Notes: generated by a model from the letters alone, not told the origin. Shown: positions 1 through 11,500, counted from the first letter of the stretch. The stretch is DNA of 64,000 bases from Microvelia longipes (GCA_018340805.1 JACMZG010001913.1:7910866-7974865), one strand, 5' to 3'. Numbers and translations: made by a program.

Positions 1-365
1 CAAAAATACAAGTTTAACTAGCTGCTTGTTTTAAGTAATTTAAACAAACCTATTATTTAAAGAATAATTTTGTTGTGACATCTCTATTGGTTGTGACAAA
101 ATATATTTTTCACACAAATTATTAACATTTCATACTAAAAAATAAAAACCAACGTATTAAAAACAGTAATACCCAGGGCAGGAAAAATTTGAGCTCCCTA
201 CTCCCTGGTGGACAAAATGTGAACTGCATGCCATGTCTGATAGAAATCGCGTTTGTTTCCCTACTTGGTTTATATATTACTTTACTAAATAGATTGAGAG
301 GCTTTAAACATCTTTTTAAGACTTTCAGGGACTTTATAAGCTCATTTTAACCTTCTTCAAGAGTG
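1..365. other. AT-rich sequence, nothing recognised
   Basis: No open frame, tRNA, clear repeat or element end was recognised here by eye. It lies upstream of the receptor exon and may be intergenic or part of a 5' UTR intron. Confidence 0.4.
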
Positions 366-479
366 ATTTAAGGTAATACCCAGAGGGGAGTCAGTGGGAA
401 CAAAAGACAAAAGAGTGTATTTTCCTACTCTTGAAAGCATATACTTTTTATATAAACTTCTATTGTGGATATTAGTTTG

Positions 480-705
480 CCTAATCCCAGGTTCATTTAT
501 TGTTAGGGATCTTTTACGAGTACCTCGTAAAAGACATCGCTCAGGCTTGGATCCACCGGTTAAACGTCTCTTACGAAGATTTTATAAGGTCGTGTAACAA
601 ACGTCATATAATGATTTCCATCCCTTGTATGAAAATACTAGAGGTACCGACAGGGATTGAACCCGGTCTGTCTTGGTGCCAGGCGCTTGTTCTAGTCACA
701 CACCC
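480..705 (-). repeat. Diverged tRNA-SINE-related fragment
   Basis: The order of blocks matches the three good SINE copies at 16, 24 and 30 kb: a 'gggatcttttacgagtacct' block, then an 'aggctt...ccaccgg' block, then a box-B-like GGGTTCAATCCC on the minus strand near 655-670. Divergence is high and the box A region is poor, so this is either an old copy or a sister subfamily. Short open frames on the + strand here are by-products. Confidence 0.4.
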
Positions 706-890
706 CCAACAGTTTCTAGATGTAGCATTTATTTATTTATTTATAAAATTTACGGACTAATGTCCTTTTACAAAGTAACAGAATAATTGTTAATGTAGCA
801 GAATAGTAAGCAAAATGCGCAAGCATTTCATTTTGCTTATTACATTTCCTAGGTGTCTCTCGCACAACTATTTTGTGTCAACTTTTCATG
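690..890 (+). repeat. RepF fragment with internal hairpin
   Basis: Shares 'agatgtagcatt' and the later block TAGGTGTCTCTCGCACAA with the segment at 36310-36545, in the same order. The second block also occurs near 33354. Positions 807-840 hold a hairpin whose arms read about GTAAGCAAAATG and CATTTTGCTTAT. It is probably a small interspersed element of unknown class. Confidence 0.4.
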
Positions 891-1089
891 TTTTGCAAAT
901 CTCGGTAGCATCAAATGACAACTGAGTTTTACAGAAAATGTAGATGTGGGCCCATAAAAGAAAAGAAAGGGTTGGGGATGCGACGTGACCGAGCCCTGCT
1001 TGCAGCTCTTAGATGCTCTTTAGTTAGATTTATGGCTCTTTCATACTATACATTTTAATTACCATATATATGTAATTATGCGTTTTACT

Positions 1090-1862
1090 TTTCCTTATTT
1101 ATACCGTAGGTATATAGGAAAAGTATTGTGTTTGAAAAAAATCTGAAATTGGGATGTCACTGGTATTATCCGTTTCGGGTGTTTTAAGACCTCCTGAGTG
1201 GTTTTCGCATAGTTATCTGTGTGTGTGTGTGTTTTTTATCATCGTAGCTCAAAGTGTATTTATGCTAGAGAGTTAAACTTTTGTACAAACATCAGTCTAC
1301 CACTGTAGTTGTGCTATTCGGAAAATAATGTTTGTATGACGTCATTAACCCGCAATAATGAGTCAGCAAAAATTTAGAAAAATCATAAAAATCGAAAAAA
1401 TTATGTGATCTGATTAATATTTGACACGCATGTAGCCATGTATAAGGTTAACGTATGTGTCAAGTTTTATTTCATTATCAGCATTAGTTCAAAGTTTATG
1501 AAATTACTTGTGTACGTTTTTTAAAAAATTGCAACAAAAAATCGGAAAATGATCCAATTAGGTTTTAATTTAGTACAACTGTATACCTTTTTACGTAATA
1601 AAAAAGTGAACTAAATTTCGTTTTAATATGACTAGTATATCGATGATTTTTGTTGGATTATAAAAGTTATGCAGCATTAAGCGTGGTCAGTGCTGTATGG
1701 GTGACTGCCGATTATGAAACGAATGTATTTAATATGTGAGGACGAGCGAAATATTCATTTGACGAGTTGTTTATTCTGAGAACGAGCGAAGCGATTCCGA
1801 AGTAGGGAGGATGAGCGTAGCGAATCCGATGTGACGAGGAAAAGTTCCCTGGTACCCTGTAT
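1090..1862 (+). repeat. RepA interspersed repeat, near full-length copy
   Basis: This is one of about fifteen RepA copies. It opens with a terminal hairpin (ACTTTTCC..TATACC / GGTATA..GGAAAAGT, about 1087-1128). It continues with the blocks 'cctcctgagtggtttt', a TG run, 'gctagagagtt', 'tgacgtcattaacccgcaa' and 'ctcattatcagcattag' or close variants. It ends with the GAGCGAAGCGA / GAGCGTAGCGAATCC block and 'ggaaaagttcc'. No open reading frame was found. It looks like a non-autonomous element of unknown class. Confidence 0.7.
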
Positions 1863-1865
1863 CCA

Positions 1866-2305
1866 ATTTTTTTGCGATTACAACTTTTTCAATTATAATA
1901 AAAAATAAAAGTCAATAAATATCAATTTTTTTAAGTAGTAATAGTTAAAAAAAGTAATCTGTATAAAATGTTTGAGGGGGGAAACCGGGGGAATTAGTTA
2001 CTAGAGGAGTTAAAAGGAGGGGGTTCGGAGTCATCCATCAAGAGCTAGGGAAGAGGGAGGTGGGGTAGTGTAGGGGTTTGGTTTTAAGCTCAAACTGCTA
2101 AATTGATTCCATCGGATAAATTGATAAATGAACTTTCTGAATTCTCCCAAACTTAAATCAATAAACAGTCTTATATTCATGACACAATTTTACTTTCTTA
2201 TTTTCCGTAAAATGAGGGAGAAGAATTGTAATAGAAAATGTGATACTTACTTTTTTTATCTCATGTAATAGAAGGGAGAAGTATTGTTACAGCAAATGTA
2301 AAGAC
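1866..2305. other. No gene; short G-rich patch
   Basis: A purine- and G-rich stretch lies at about 1975-2080. A near-repeat of 'gggagaagtattgt'-like sequence occurs at about 2217 and 2276. Nothing coding was recognised. Confidence 0.3.
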
Positions 2306-2307
2306 TA

Positions 2308-2510
2308 TTTTTACTTTTCCTTTTTTATACCGTAGGTATATAGGAAAAGTATTACGTTTGCAAAAATTCCGAAACCAGGATGTCATTGGAATTATCAGGT
2401 GTTTTTAAGGCCTCCTGAGTGGTTCTCACAAAGTTTTCTGTCTGTATGTGTGTGAGGTTTTTGAAACTTTGTACAAAAATCAGACTACTACTGTAGACTA
2501 CCACTGTAAA
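2308..2510 (+). repeat. RepA copy, 5' part only
   Basis: Contains the RepA terminal hairpin (2308-2352) and the blocks 'ggatgtcattgg' and 'cctcctgagtggttctcac', then breaks off within the sequence equivalent to 'gtacaaaaatcag'. Confidence 0.65.
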
Positions 2511-2755
2511 GGCTCAGTATGACTTTCCGATCTTCATCTCCATCTGCTCTCCAAACCTTGACATTTTGTGAGGAGGAAACAACATAAACGTGGGCACAGA
2601 CTTGTATCGGATGAAACTGGGACCAACCCTGCATTTGTTTATTAGCTGCCAAGGAAACCACGCTTATCAGACCGTGGTAACCGTGGTGGGGCCAACCCAA
2701 CCCCTGGCTGGGTTGGCCGGACTTGAACCCAAGTCCAGAGTACACTGTACAAGGG

Positions 2756-2850
2756 ATGACCTCATATAAGGGTCCACCCTGGTTGATTTGAACCCTCGAT
2801 CTCCAGGTCGAAAGGCGAGCGCTCTACCACTGAGTTACTCTACTCGGTTT
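2756..2850 (-). repeat. tRNA-like SINE head or tRNA pseudogene
   Basis: Read on the minus strand, the segment has a box-A-like AACTCAGTGGTAGAGCG and a box-B-like GAGGGTTCAAATC at tRNA-like spacing. The D-arm pairing CTC/GAG is visible, but the anticodon stem pairs poorly, so a working tRNA is unlikely. It is best read as the head of a SINE or a dead tRNA copy. Covariance scoring would decide. Confidence 0.45.
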
Positions 2851-4890
2851 TCATTTGTTAATATCTTTTGCGTTTTTAATCATTTATTGGGTGTTACATT
2901 TAGGCGTTATCGTCCCTCGAGTGGGGTGCGAAATATTTCAGTTATGAAGTAATCGTTCCTTCCCCTTCTAAGTGCCCAAATCAAAAAATTGTAAAATTCG
3001 TAGATGGTATTTTATTTTTAGTTCATTTTCTTGGTTCACAGTTGGATAAACTGACTTTAGGAAATTCTGACTCAATCTCCTTCTGTCATTTTAAAAGCTT
3101 TTTGCTTTCAAAGGATCCCATCTTAGAACTGCTTTATTTCCCAGTGGGGAATAAATGTTTTATTTTACCTGGACAGTTGATTTTTAACATTTAAAGGAAT
3201 GGTTGATAAATATTAGCACTTTTTCACTAACCCGTTCCAATGAAGTACAATAGACTATGATTTTTTTATATCACCAACTGAAGAGGAAAATTGATTAAAT
3301 TTTTGATTTACTACAAAGGTTTTTAATGAGCCAGCAAATAAGTTAATGAGGTCATAATGTCTTTTTCAGGCAGCATAACTAGACCATAAGTCCAATTAGC
3401 GTGCCAAATTTCAAGCCTCTAGAAAGAACTTAGCGGGATTTATGCGTAGCGCAGACAAACATACGCACACATATAGACGGACGATGAAACTCACCCAAAA
3501 GTCAATTTCGATGAAAGTGCCTAAAAAAGGATTATTATGGTATAGTCTTGTTTTCGGATTTGAGGGAGAACACAATATAAAAACCTTCGTTAGTAGATGA
3601 GAAATAAAAATGAAAAACTGAAAAAAATCAATTTGCCCCTAGTAAAATTAGATCAGAATAAGCCCCTTTAGCATCAAACGATTGAAATTCCTTTAACTGA
3701 CACCAACCTGCTATCTTTAAAAAATTATATATATAATTTATATTTCTTTGAAAATTTATATCTTTGAAAAATTAATAACACAATTTACACTACTAAGAAA
3801 AGTTTCAAGTGTGGAAACTCCTCATTTAATTTATTTTTAAAGTTAATTTTAACACGTTATGGAAAATTACCGAGGTAATTTTCCTGAGAGTGAGAAAACC
3901 TTTATACTGTGCCACCTTCAGCTGTCAAGTTGTCAAACTCAGGTATTTCGAAGTTGTAAAGAAAACTTCTTATCTCCCTAAACAGCATTATAAATCTTTC
4001 GTGAGATATTTTTGATGTATAAAAGAAATTTATACATGTTTTTATGTTTGATGAAATTAGAATAAAAATTGATTTTATAAGAATCGTTTATTTACTGTGC
4101 GAAATATGGTAAATGAATATGTTATGCAATTTAAAGTGTGGACCATAAGTTTTCCCTGTCTTAAATTTTGAACCATTAAACATTAATTAATGACACTTGA
4201 AGTACTTTTTTGTGTAATAGGAACTTCTATTTAGTGGTGTATTTTTTAGAGCGAAGGAAGTACTCTTTAGGATTAAACTGATATTTCTTGTATAAGGACA
4301 AGCTAAATAAGTGCCCTCTGAAATTCAAACTGATCTTTTTGGTTACTCCTCTTAGTTTTTTATTTTATTACTAATCTTTATATATTTTACCTCACTGTAC
4401 GATCTCACCCGGGGATGTAAAAAAGGGGCTTTCGTTTGGGTTAGAATAAGGGGAAGGACAAAGATTTGGCATCTTAACCAAGGGGAGTAACCATTTAAAA
4501 AAAGTCTCTGAGTACCCTTGTTTAGATGGTTACTCCCACCAGAATTATTTTGAAGTTATAAACTTAAATGCTGTAAAAAGGGTGATAAGAAATTAGCGCT
4601 AGTACCAAGATTCGATCCTAGAAACCTTAGCTTTAAGTAGTCTTATCGAAACGTTAAAAATTAGCACAAACTGAGCTTTTATTAAAGACAAATAATGTTG
4701 TGTTGAGCAGTGTATAATCTAAGGGATAAATATGCGCATTTTCCTTTGAACAAATTGAAAAAATTAAGCAACAAGTTGTGGCACTACTGCTCAAGTTATT
4801 AAATAAACAACAAAAACTTAAGCAAAAATCTAAAATACGTATATATTTGGACAAATATATACACACATTTATAAATACAATAAATAAATA
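2851..4890. other. AT-rich, no gene recognised
   Basis: Two kilobases without a credible ORF. A 24-nt palindrome is noted separately at 3861-3884. The stretch 3360-3540 faintly recalls the RepA vocabulary (migrating 'cgtgccaaatttcaa' and 'cacacatatagacgg') and may be a very old related repeat. Confidence 0.35.
3861..3884. repeat. Perfect palindrome, 11-bp arms
   Basis: GGAAAATTACC, then GA, then GGTAATTTTCC. It is isolated, with no surrounding element recognised. Confidence 0.7.
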
Positions 4891-4892
4891 AA

Positions 4893-4901
4893 TATATATA
4901 A

Positions 4902-4961
<60 letters not shown>

Positions 4962-4990
4962 ATATATATATATATGTATGTATATATATG
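4893..4990. repeat. TA microsatellite
   Basis: An interrupted (TA)n run about 330 bp upstream of the receptor exon. The long Ile/Tyr open frame on the minus strand here is only the translation of this repeat. Confidence 0.9.
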
Positions 4991-5261
4991 TATATTATCA
5001 ATGTGTATTTGTAGAGATAAATAATAAAAATAAATATTAATACATATGCATTAAACCCTACAAGTTATATAGGTTAAAGGTCATTCTCTTATAGAACCTA
5101 ATTATTAATTTATTTAGTTTTTTTACACCGCTCATCACAACGTTAAAATAAAACCAGTCTAGAGTATTCCTAAATATTTCTTAATTAACTTTTATTTAAT
5201 GTAACTTTCCTCTTTATTTTTTGTTTATTGGTAATTATTAGTTGCACTGTATTTGTTGCAG

Positions 5262-5319
5262 GCTTTCGCCGGATGGAATGGAAAAGGAGTAGAGCTAGTC
5301 GGTGAGCAGGATGTAAGAT
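5262..5319 (+). promoter_or_regulatory. Probable 5' UTR end with three upstream ORFs
   Basis: A splice acceptor is likely at 5260-5261 (atttgttgcAG) after a T-rich stretch, which gives a leader of 58 nt. Three uORFs fit in it. One is at 5273-5305 (10 codons plus TGA). One is at 5278-5292 (four codons plus TAG). One is at 5311-5316, a bare ATG-TAA whose stop is in frame with the receptor and only 3 nt from its start codon. Such leaders usually lower translation of the main ORF. If the true acceptor or transcription start lies elsewhere, some uORFs may not be in the mRNA. Confidence 0.5.
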
Positions 5320-5996
5320 ATGAACGAGACTGCATTGACAAACGCTTCGCTCCCTCCACCGCCCCAACCTGACTGGGATGACGCGCTTGCCCTGGCAGCC
5401 AAAGCCCTCGTCATGGGCCTTATCATCTTGGCTGCCATACTGGGCAATCTACTCGTCATAGTCAGTGTAATGCGTCATCGGAAATTACGGGTCATAACCA
5501 ACTATTTCGTTGTTTCGTTAGCCACTGCGGATATGCTAATTGCGTTATGGGTAATGTGTTTTAACGCTTCTATTGAAGTCACCGGTAAATGGCTGTTCGG
5601 TTATTTTATGTGCGACGTTTGGAACGCTATGGACGTTTATTTCTCGACAGTTTCTATTTTACATTTGTGTTGCATATCGGTCGATCGTTACTACGCGATC
5701 GTTCAACCTTTAGACTATCCGTTAATAATGACTTTCAGAAAACTATGTATCATGCTGGTGGTTGTCTGGTGTTCACCAGCGCTAGTGTCGTTCTTACCAA
5801 TATTTATGGGATGGTACACCACACCGGATAATTTGGCTTTTCGCGATTTGCATCCGGATATGTGTATCTTTAAAGTGAATCGTGCCTACGCAGTGGTCTC
5901 GTCCAGTGTATCGTTCTGGGTGCCAGGTGTCATCATGATCTTCATGTACTACAGGATATACATAGAAGCTGATCGTCAGGAGCGCATGTTATACAG
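5320..5996 (+). CDS. Octbeta2R: Octopamine beta receptor, first coding exon (TM1-TM5)
   Basis: Class A amine GPCR that binds octopamine at the plasma membrane; beta-type octopamine receptors couple to Gs and raise cAMP. The exon encodes residues 1-225 plus two bases of codon 226. Seen: N-glycosylation sites N2 and N8; TM1 about 29-51 with GN at 42-43; TM2 with D71 (in SLATADM); C98 before TM3; the amine-binding aspartate D105 in MDVYFST; DRY at 122-124; W150 in TM4; ECL2 cysteine C182; SSSVSFW in TM5 (S194-S196) with P202; and [17 protein letters not shown] entering loop 3. The phrases [13 protein letters not shown] and EADRQER favour Oct-beta-2R over beta1 or beta3 (from memory of the family). 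The start is fixed by an in-frame TAA 6 nt upstream. A GT donor at 5997 (tacAG|GTAC, phase 2) fits loss of homology there; the 24 residues beyond, up to a stop at 6064-6066, are intron read-through. TM6, TM7 and the tail are not found in the window. Confidence 0.9.
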
Positions 5997-6113
5997 GTAC
6001 CACTTTGCCTTATATTTCATATTTTTACACCATTTGATTCTACCGAGTCATTCAATGCACTCATAAGAATTATTTTATAATTCAAAATTTGTAAATATCT
6101 ATGGCTTGACTTA
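5997..6113 (+). other. Start of the large receptor intron
   Basis: Begins with GTACCA. If unspliced, the frame adds a short hydrophobic tail and stops at 6066, which would give a receptor truncated after TM5. The next exon was not recognised anywhere downstream, so the intron probably extends past 64000 (inference). Confidence 0.5.
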
Positions 6114-6303
6114 GGCCCGTATTTAAAGAAATTTCCTTACCTAAACCCAACATTTTCTTTAGGGTCTCCTTAAGGAACCCTTAAGGCTTCTTTAAGGAGA
6201 CCTAACATTTTCCTTACCTAAACTGTAAACCAAACATTTCCCTTAAGGGCTCCTTAAGGAAAATGTTAGTTTTAGGTAAGGAAAATGTCTTTGAATACGG
6301 GTC
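6114..6303. mobile_element. PIF/Harbinger-like MITE, 190 bp
   Basis: Terminal inverted repeats start GGCCCGTATTTAAAG on the left; the right end read in reverse is GACCCGTATTCAAAG. They extend about 60 bp with mismatches ('cattttccttacctaaa', 'tccttaagg'). The element is bounded by TTA at 6111-6113 and TTA at 6304-6306, the 3-bp duplication typical of PIF/Harbinger elements. It contains no ORF and sits about 120 bp inside the receptor intron. Confidence 0.75.
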
Positions 6304-6306
6304 TTA

Positions 6307-6873
6307 ATGTCTTATCCATCCCTATTTCGTTAAACCTAGGTCATAAGAATGCAGCTTAAATAAGTTTTACAATTGAGACATCAATACTGAAGAATTTCAA
6401 ATGACGGAAATTTTGTCTATAACATGGAAATTTATTTGTTATCTTTCCATTTGTAGGTACCCATTTCACAATTACAATGTATTTCATATTTCATTAGTTG
6501 GGTTTTAGTAATTGATAACGAACTCGAAGCAACGGAGCAGTAAACAGATTGTAAAGTATTGCAAATTTATGCAAATGAAGACATACGTGTGTATATCAAG
6601 TTATAATTACCATATAACTCGTATATATTCATCTGATTAAGTAAAATTTGGTGCACCTTTTATTAAATCAATTCTGAAGCGTTCTTTATTTATTAAAGAC
6701 ATGTATAGAGGCGATAGATTTATGGAATAATTATTAAGTTAAACAGAGGTAGTATAAGTAGCTTTCATGGCGATTTTTCCCATAGTATTGATTATTGTCA
6801 ATAGGTACCTTTAAGCAAGTATTTTATTTTGAAATAAGAAATTAAAAAATCAGGTACGGGATACGGTTATTGT
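6307..6873. other. Intronic AT-rich sequence
   Basis: No gene or clear element. 'tcaggtacgggatacgg' near 6850 resembles the outer end of RepA and may be a scrap of it. Confidence 0.35.
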
Positions 6874-6874
6874 A

Positions 6875-7063
6875 TGATAAGAAACCCACCCAAAAAATTA
6901 AAACAGATAAATTTCCCGACAAGTTTCTTTCTAATGAAGGGTTGGTTACTTACCGTACTATATACCATGGCGTAAGATAACAATAACGTTTCCACCAAAA
7001 AAAAAAAACATTTATTTGACGGCTAAAAAATTTCCCTCGTTTTGGGTGGGTCCCTTATCATAC
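6875..7063. mobile_element. Small inverted-repeat element, about 190 bp
   Basis: Left end TATGATAAGAAACCCACCC and right end (reversed) TATGATAAGGGACCCACCC, continuing into AAAA. A TA duplication with TIR starting TGATAAG is possible, which would suggest a Tc1/mariner-type MITE. Related ends recur at about 7090, 7912 and 8185-8214, so the block to 8214 may be a rearranged set of such elements. Confidence 0.55.
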
Positions 7064-7084
7064 TATCTACAATGGGGTGAGATT

Positions 7085-7169
7085 ATTATAAGGGACCACC
7101 CTGGAACAATATAATACATCGTTTTCGGGTTTGTAGAAAGGCTTTGAGGGCTTTGAGTAAGGCATAGGA

Positions 7170-7251
<82 letters not shown>

Positions 7252-7455
7252 AAGATAAGAGTATTAAAACGAAACCACTCTAGAACAATATAATACATCC
7301 TTTTCGAGTTTGTAGAAAGGCTTTGGGGCTTTGAGGAGGGCATATATAAGAAAGATGGTATGAGTATTAAAATGAAACCACTCTAGAACAATATAATACA
7401 TCCTTTTTCGGGTTTGTAGAAAGGCTTTGGGGGCTTTGAGTAAGGCATAGGAGTC

Positions 7456-7530
<75 letters not shown>

Positions 7531-7930
7531 GGAAGATGGTAAGAGTATTAAAACGAAACCACTCTAGAACAATATAATACATCCTTTTCGAGTTTGTAGA
7601 AAGGCTTTGGGGGCTTTGAGGAGGCCATATATAAGGAAGATGGTAAGAGTATTATAACGAACCCAACATTTAAGGAACAATATAATACAACACCCTAGAA
7701 CAATATAATACATCCTTTTCGGGTATGTAGAAAGGCTTTGAGGGCTTTGAGTACGGCTTAGGAGTGTATATATAAGGAAGATGGTAAGAGAATATGAGGA
7801 ACCCACCCTAGAACAATATAATACATCCTTTTAGGGTTTGTAGAAAGGCTTTGGGGGCTTTGAGTAAGGGTTAGCAGTATATATATATGAGGAAGATGAT
7901 AAGAGAATGAGGAACCCACCCTAGGAGAAC
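7085..7930. repeat. Tandem block with embedded TA arrays, six units
   Basis: The unit reads 'ccactctagaacaatataat', 'acatccttttcgggtttgta', 'gaaaggctttgggggcttt', 'gagtaaggcataggagt', then TA repeats, then 'aggaagatggtaagagtatt'. Units start near 7095, 7275, 7380, 7560, 7690 and 7805. TA stretches vary from none to about 80 bp, so unit length varies mainly through the microsatellite. Minus-strand open frames here are repeat translations. Confidence 0.85.
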
Positions 7931-8515
7931 ACAAGGTTTCTCCCTATATTGGGGAGGATAAAGTGTATTTCCCTTATAATACTCTTGCCTCATTGTGTAA
8001 TGTACGATTAGGCATCCTCCTTTAATATTTATTTTATGTTTGAAATACACTTTAGTCAGTCATTATGTATTGTTTTTGTTTGGGTAAGTATCTAATTATA
8101 CTCGTACGCCCTTTTATGTAGTACAGTTACGGACCAACCCTTAAAAAGTGTTAGAAAATTTGTATGGAAATTTATTTGTTTTGATTTTGGGGGTGGGGTC
8201 CCTTATCATACACTAACTCTCGGGGTTTGCTTCGATCGTTCTAAATCAGTTTAAACATCCGTTTTATTTCCAGTGATCACAAATTTTGGACTGACCGTTT
8301 TCAATTATGCTTAACATTTGTAATCCATCTAGAACGGCAAAATAATAGCTATTTAGATTATACTGTGTATAATCATATTCATTAAACTGAATGAATTAAA
8401 CTTCTTAAGAGAGTTGAACTTATACAATTAAGAATTAAACTAATACTGCTAATAAGATAAAACTTGTTTTATCCATTGGTTATATAGCTACATGCGTGTT
8501 AAATTGCAAATCAAT
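7931..8515. other. Intronic spacer with one element end
   Basis: Positions 8185-8214 ('gggtggggtcccttatcata') match the right end of the element at 6875-7063. The rest shows nothing recognisable. Confidence 0.4.
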
Positions 8516-11500
8516 AGGGACGTGTAGTTATCAAAACGTGTAGTTCCTAGTTAAAACTAGGGACCTTTCGTTTTCGTTAAATCTAGGGACGTGTAGTTCC
8601 TAGTAAAACTAGGGACCTTTCGTTTTCGTTAAATCTAGGGACGTGTAGTTCCTAGTTAAAACTAGGACCTTTCGTTTTCGTTAAATCTAGGGACGTGTAG
8701 TTCCTAGTTAAAACTAGGGACCTTTCGTTTTTCGTTAAATCTAGGGACGTGTAGTTTAGTAACTAGGACCTTTCGTTTTTCGTTAAATCTAGGGACGTAG
8801 TTCCTAGTTAAAACTAGGGACCTTTCGTTTTTCGTTAAATCTAGGACGTGTAGTTCCTAGTTAAAACTAGGGACCTTTCGTTTTCGTTAAATCTAGGGAC
8901 GTGTAGTTCCTAGTTAAAACTAGGACCTATCGTTTTTCGTTAAATCTAGGGACGTGTAGTTCCCTAGTAAAACTAGGGACCTTTCGTTTTCGTTAAATCT
9001 GTAGTTCCTAGTTAAAACTAGGGACCTTTCGTTTTTTCGTTAAATCTAGAACGTGTAGTTCGTTAAAACTAGGACCTAAATCTAGGAACCTTGTTAAAAC
9101 GTTTCGTTTTCGTTAAATAGGACGTGTAGTTCCTAGTTAAACTAGCGACCTTCGTTTTCGTTAAATCTAGAGACTGTAGTTCCTAGTTAAAACTAGCGAC
9201 CTTTCGTTTTCGTTAAATCTGTAGTTCCTAGTTAAAACTAGGGACCTTCGTTCTTCGTTAAATCTAGGGACGTGTAGTTCCTAGTTAAAACTAGGGACCT
9301 TTCGTTTTTCGTTAAATCTAGGACGTGTAGTTCCTAGTTAAAACTAGGACCTTTCGTTTTTCGTTAAATCTAGACGTGTAGTTCCTAGTTAAAACTAGGG
9401 ACCTTTCGTTTTCGTTAAATCTAGGACGTGTAGTTCCTAGTTAAAACTAGGGACCTTTCGTTTTTCGTTAAATCTAGGGACGTGTAGTTCCTAGTTAAAA
9501 CTAGGGACCTTTCGTTTTTCGTTAAATCTAGAGACGTGTAGTTCCTAGTTAAAACTAGGGACCTTTCGTTTTTCGTTAATCTAGGTCCTGTTAGGGAAAT
9601 CTAGTGTAGTTCCTAGTTAAAACTAGGGACCTTTCGTTTTCGTTAAATCTAGGGACGTGTAGTTCCTAGTTAAAACTACCTTTCGTTTTCGTAAATCTAG
9701 GACGTGTAGTTCCTAGTTAAAACTAGGGACCTTTCGTTTTTCGTTAAATCTAGGACGTGTAGTTCCTAGTTAAAACTAGGGACCTTTCGTTTTTCGTTAA
9801 ATCTAGGACGTGTAGTTCCTAGTCAAAACTAGGGACCTTTCGTTTTTCGTTAAATCTAGGGACGTGTAGTTCCTAGTTAAAACTAGGACCTTTCGTTTTC
9901 GTTAATCTAGGGACGTGTAGTTTCTAGTTAAAAGGGACCTTTCGTTTTTGTTAAATCTAGGACGTGTAGTTCTAGTTAAAACTAGGGACCTATCGTTTTT
10001 CGTTAAATCTAGGGACGTGTAGTTCCTAGTTAAAACTAGAGACCTTTCGTTTTTCGTTAAATCTAGAGACGTGTAGTTCCTAGTTAAAACTAGCGACCTT
10101 CGTTTTTCGTTAAATCTAGGAACGTGTAGTTCCTTGTTAAAACTAGGGACCTGTCGTTCTTCGTTAAATCTAGGAACGTGTAGTTCCTTGTTATGTCGTT
10201 CTCGTTAAATCTAGGACGTGAGTTCCTAGCTAAAACTAGGGACCTTTCGTTTTTCGTTAAATCTAGGGACGTGTAGTTCCTAGTTAAAACTAGCGACCTT
10301 TCGTTTTTCGTTAAATCTAGAGACGTGTAGTTCCTAGTTAAAACTAGCGACCTTTCGTTTTTCGTTAAATCTAGGAACGTGTAGTTCCTTGTTAAAACTA
10401 GGGACCTGTCGTTCTTCGTTAAATCTAGGGACGTGTAGTTCCTAGTTAAAACTAGGGACCTTTCGTTTTTCGTTAAATCTAGGGACGTGTAGTTCCTAGT
10501 TAAAACTAGGGACCTTTCGTTTTTCGTTAAATCTAGAGACGTGTAGTTCCTAGTTAAAACTAGGACCTTTCGTTTTTCGTTAAATCTAGGGACGTGTAGT
10601 TCCTAGTTAAAACTAGGGACCTTTCGTTTTTCGTTAAATCTAGGGACGTGTAGTTCCTAGTTAAAACTAGGGACCTTTCGTTTTTCGTTAAATCTAGGGA
10701 CGTGTAGTTCCTAGTTAAAACTAGGGACCTTTCGTTTCGTTAATCTAGGGACGTGTAGTTCCTAGTTAATTTCGTTTTTCGTTAAATCTAGGGACGTGTA
10801 GGTTCCTAGTTAAAACTAGGGACCTTTCGTTTTTCGTTAAATCTAGGACGTGTAGTTCTAGTTAAAAACTAGGGACCTTTCGTTTTTCGTTAAATCTAGG
10901 GACGTGTAGTTTCTAGTTAAAACTAGGGACCTTTCGTTTTTTCGTTAAATCTAGGGACGTGTAGTTCCTAGTTAAAACTAGCGACCTTTCGTTTTCGTTA
11001 AATCTAGAGACGTGTAGTTCCTAGTTAAAACTAGCGACCTTTCGTTTTTCGTTAAATCTAGGAACGTGTAGTTCCTTGTTAAAACTAGGACCTGTCGTTC
11101 TTCGTTAAATCTAGGAACGTGTAGTTCCTAGTTAAAACTAGGGACCTTTCGTTTTTCGTTAAATCTAGTGACGTGTAGTTCCTAGTTAAAACTAGCGACC
11201 TTTCGTTTTTCGTTAAATCTAGAGACGTGTAGTTCCTAGTTAAAACTAGCGACCTTTCGTTTTTCGTTAAATCTAGGAACGTGTAGTTCCTTGTTAAAAC
11301 TAGGGACCTGTCGTTCTTCGTTAAATCTAGGGACGTGTAGTTCCTAGTTAAAACTAGGGACCTGTCGTTCTTCGTTAAATCTAGGAACGTGTAGTTCCTA
11401 GTTAAAACTAGCGACCTTTCGTTTTTCGTTAAATCTAGAGACGTGTAGTTCCTAGTTAAAACTAGCGACCTTTCGTTTTTGTTAAATCTAGAACGTGTAG

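Noticed and set aside
2756..2850. Functional tRNA gene on minus
   Set aside because: A and B boxes are present, but the anticodon stem does not pair well; a SINE head is more likely.
4654..5001. Tyr/Ile-rich proteins from TA tracts (also 7086-7582, 23382-23582, 31717-32006)
   Set aside because: They are translations of (TA)n and (CA)n microsatellites.
5185..5367. Minus-strand ORF opposite the receptor start
   Set aside because: Shadow of the coding exon, with no motif.
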